IMG/VR virus record: IMGVR_UViG_3300048592_000321
Coordinates: 1 to 40,893 of that record
Length of the DNA stretch: 40,893 bases
Reading direction: 5' to 3' (one strand)
From: a virus
A program made the translations under genes and the position numbers. The number at the start of each line of letters is the position of its first letter. The stretch's first letter is position 1. Under the pieces are notes generated by a model. That model was not told the origin of the DNA. It did no database searches and saw nothing but the letters and a program-made list of their open reading frames with translations. Positions 40,426 to 40,893 of this stretch are shown in pieces.

Positions 40426-40566
40426 CTAGTCCAGCGTCTTGTGTTGCCCCCGGTTGATTAACTCTTGTGTCGTTTCGATAATCAATTCCAGTAGTTCTGC
40501 CCCGGTCAGTTCTGATAGAACGGGCATGTAAAGAGTCTGCCCGGGCTTGGTGTCAAAGTTGTTCAC
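40426..40566 (-). CDS. Small unknown early protein (46 aa)
   Basis: GTG 40566 is preceded by AAAGGAATTAAAC, the common leader of this operon. The product (VNNFDTKPGQTLYMPVLSEL, then TGAELLELIIETTQELINRG) is acidic and helical. A longer in-frame version to 40836 overlaps the DUF932-like gene and has no ribosome site there. Function unknown. Confidence 0.65.
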   Translation of the reverse strand: MNNFDTKPGQTLYMPVLSELTGAELLELIIETTQELINRGQHKTLD

Positions 40567-40606
40567 GTTTAATTCCTTTCGATTATATGCCCCCGCTTTG
40601 AATTCT

Positions 40607-40893
40607 CTAGCTGAAAAGTTGGTCCAGCACAGGGGTTTCCGAACCCGCAAGAGCCCCTGTTTCAAGCGTATCCATAAAGGACTTATTTTGGACACAAGCC
40701 CCGATAATGGCCAATGCGTCTGCCCGTTTACGGCCGTTTGCACCCACAAGCGAAGATTCTGCCCTTGCTTCATCTTCGCTCTTGCCGTTGGTTTTACGGC
40801 AACGTGCCAGATAGTCCACGTATTCAGTAACCGCATTGAACACGCCGAATGCGGTTTCTGTTACTGCGGTAGTGCGACCACCGCGAGGCTTGT
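40607..40893 (-). CDS. 3' part of short DUF932-C-like gene (continues at 1-321)
   Basis: This is the continuation of the gene that begins at 321 and crosses the circle junction. The segment has FNAVTEYVDYLARC, then a Lys/Glu-rich stretch, GANGRKRADALAIIGACV and a short C-terminal tail. The NAVTEYVD sequence and the following helix match the C-terminal end of DUF932 proteins. A GTG at 40843 could start a shorter 78-residue version, but the same frame extends upstream in DUF932-like sequence (AREALQAAYHKPRGG), so the longer, frameshifted product is preferred. Confidence 0.6.
   Translation of the reverse strand, partial: KPRGGRTTAVTETAFGVFNAVTEYVDYLARCRKTNGKSEDEARAESSLVGANGRKRADALAIIGACVQNKSFMDTLETGALAGSETPVLDQLFS
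40767..40893. repeat. Right copy of 127-bp terminal direct repeat
   Basis: Identical to 1-127; see the left copy. It marks closure of the circle. Confidence 0.95.

Overview
The window is a complete, circularly closed tailed-phage genome. Its first 127 bases recur exactly as its last 127 bases, so the non-redundant length is 40,766 bp. That pattern is what a closed assembly-graph circle leaves behind, and the left and right ends interrupt the same gene. The head and tail genes are of podovirus type: an adaptor and a nozzle-like tail tube, very large internal virion proteins, and no tape measure or contractile sheath. The host cannot be named from sequence. A lipobox protein with spanin-like topology suggests a Gram-negative host. 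No integrase, repressor, RNA polymerase, tRNA, small terminase or endolysin was recognised, so a lytic lifestyle is likely but not shown.

Layout. Bases 322-1951 are a non-coding control region between two divergent transcription units. It is full of inverted repeats, iteron-like motifs and candidate promoters. Rightward (+ strand, 1952-25029) runs the virion module: large terminase, portal, zinc-ribbon protein, scaffold-like protein, major capsid protein, a small head protein, three putative internal/ejection proteins, adaptor, a tail-nozzle protein split by one in-frame stop, tail fibre, lectin-like and Ig-like tail proteins, then a membrane/lysis-like cluster ending in a lipoprotein. A strong bidirectional terminator at 25073-25105 separates the two convergent units.

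Leftward (- strand, from 321 across the circle junction down to 25136) runs the early and replication module. In transcription order it holds a short protein with a DUF932-like C-terminus (apparently frameshifted), a beta-clamp-like protein, about ten small unknown proteins, a Prim-Pol/SF3 primase-helicase, a Cas4/RecB-like nuclease with long Pro-Gln and Pro-Ala linkers, a SNF2-like helicase, a putative ssDNA-binding protein with the same Pro-Gln repeats, a family A DNA polymerase, a RusA-like resolvase, and a lysine-rich ribbon-helix-helix protein with a histone-H1-like tail. Together these look like an almost self-contained replication and recombination set: primase-helicase, polymerase, clamp, SSB, nuclease and resolvase.

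The most unusual points are: (1) a second, degenerate RusA-like gene on the opposite strand inside the virion operon, whose start codon overlaps that of the adaptor gene; (2) three same-frame gene junctions in the virion operon, separated only by a TAA and 0-3 bases, including a split nozzle; (3) a strong internal start site in the Cas4-like gene that would release its repeat-rich C-terminal half as a separate protein; (4) the frameshifted DUF932-like gene at the circle junction; and (5) the repeat-dense control region with five copies of a 17-base motif.
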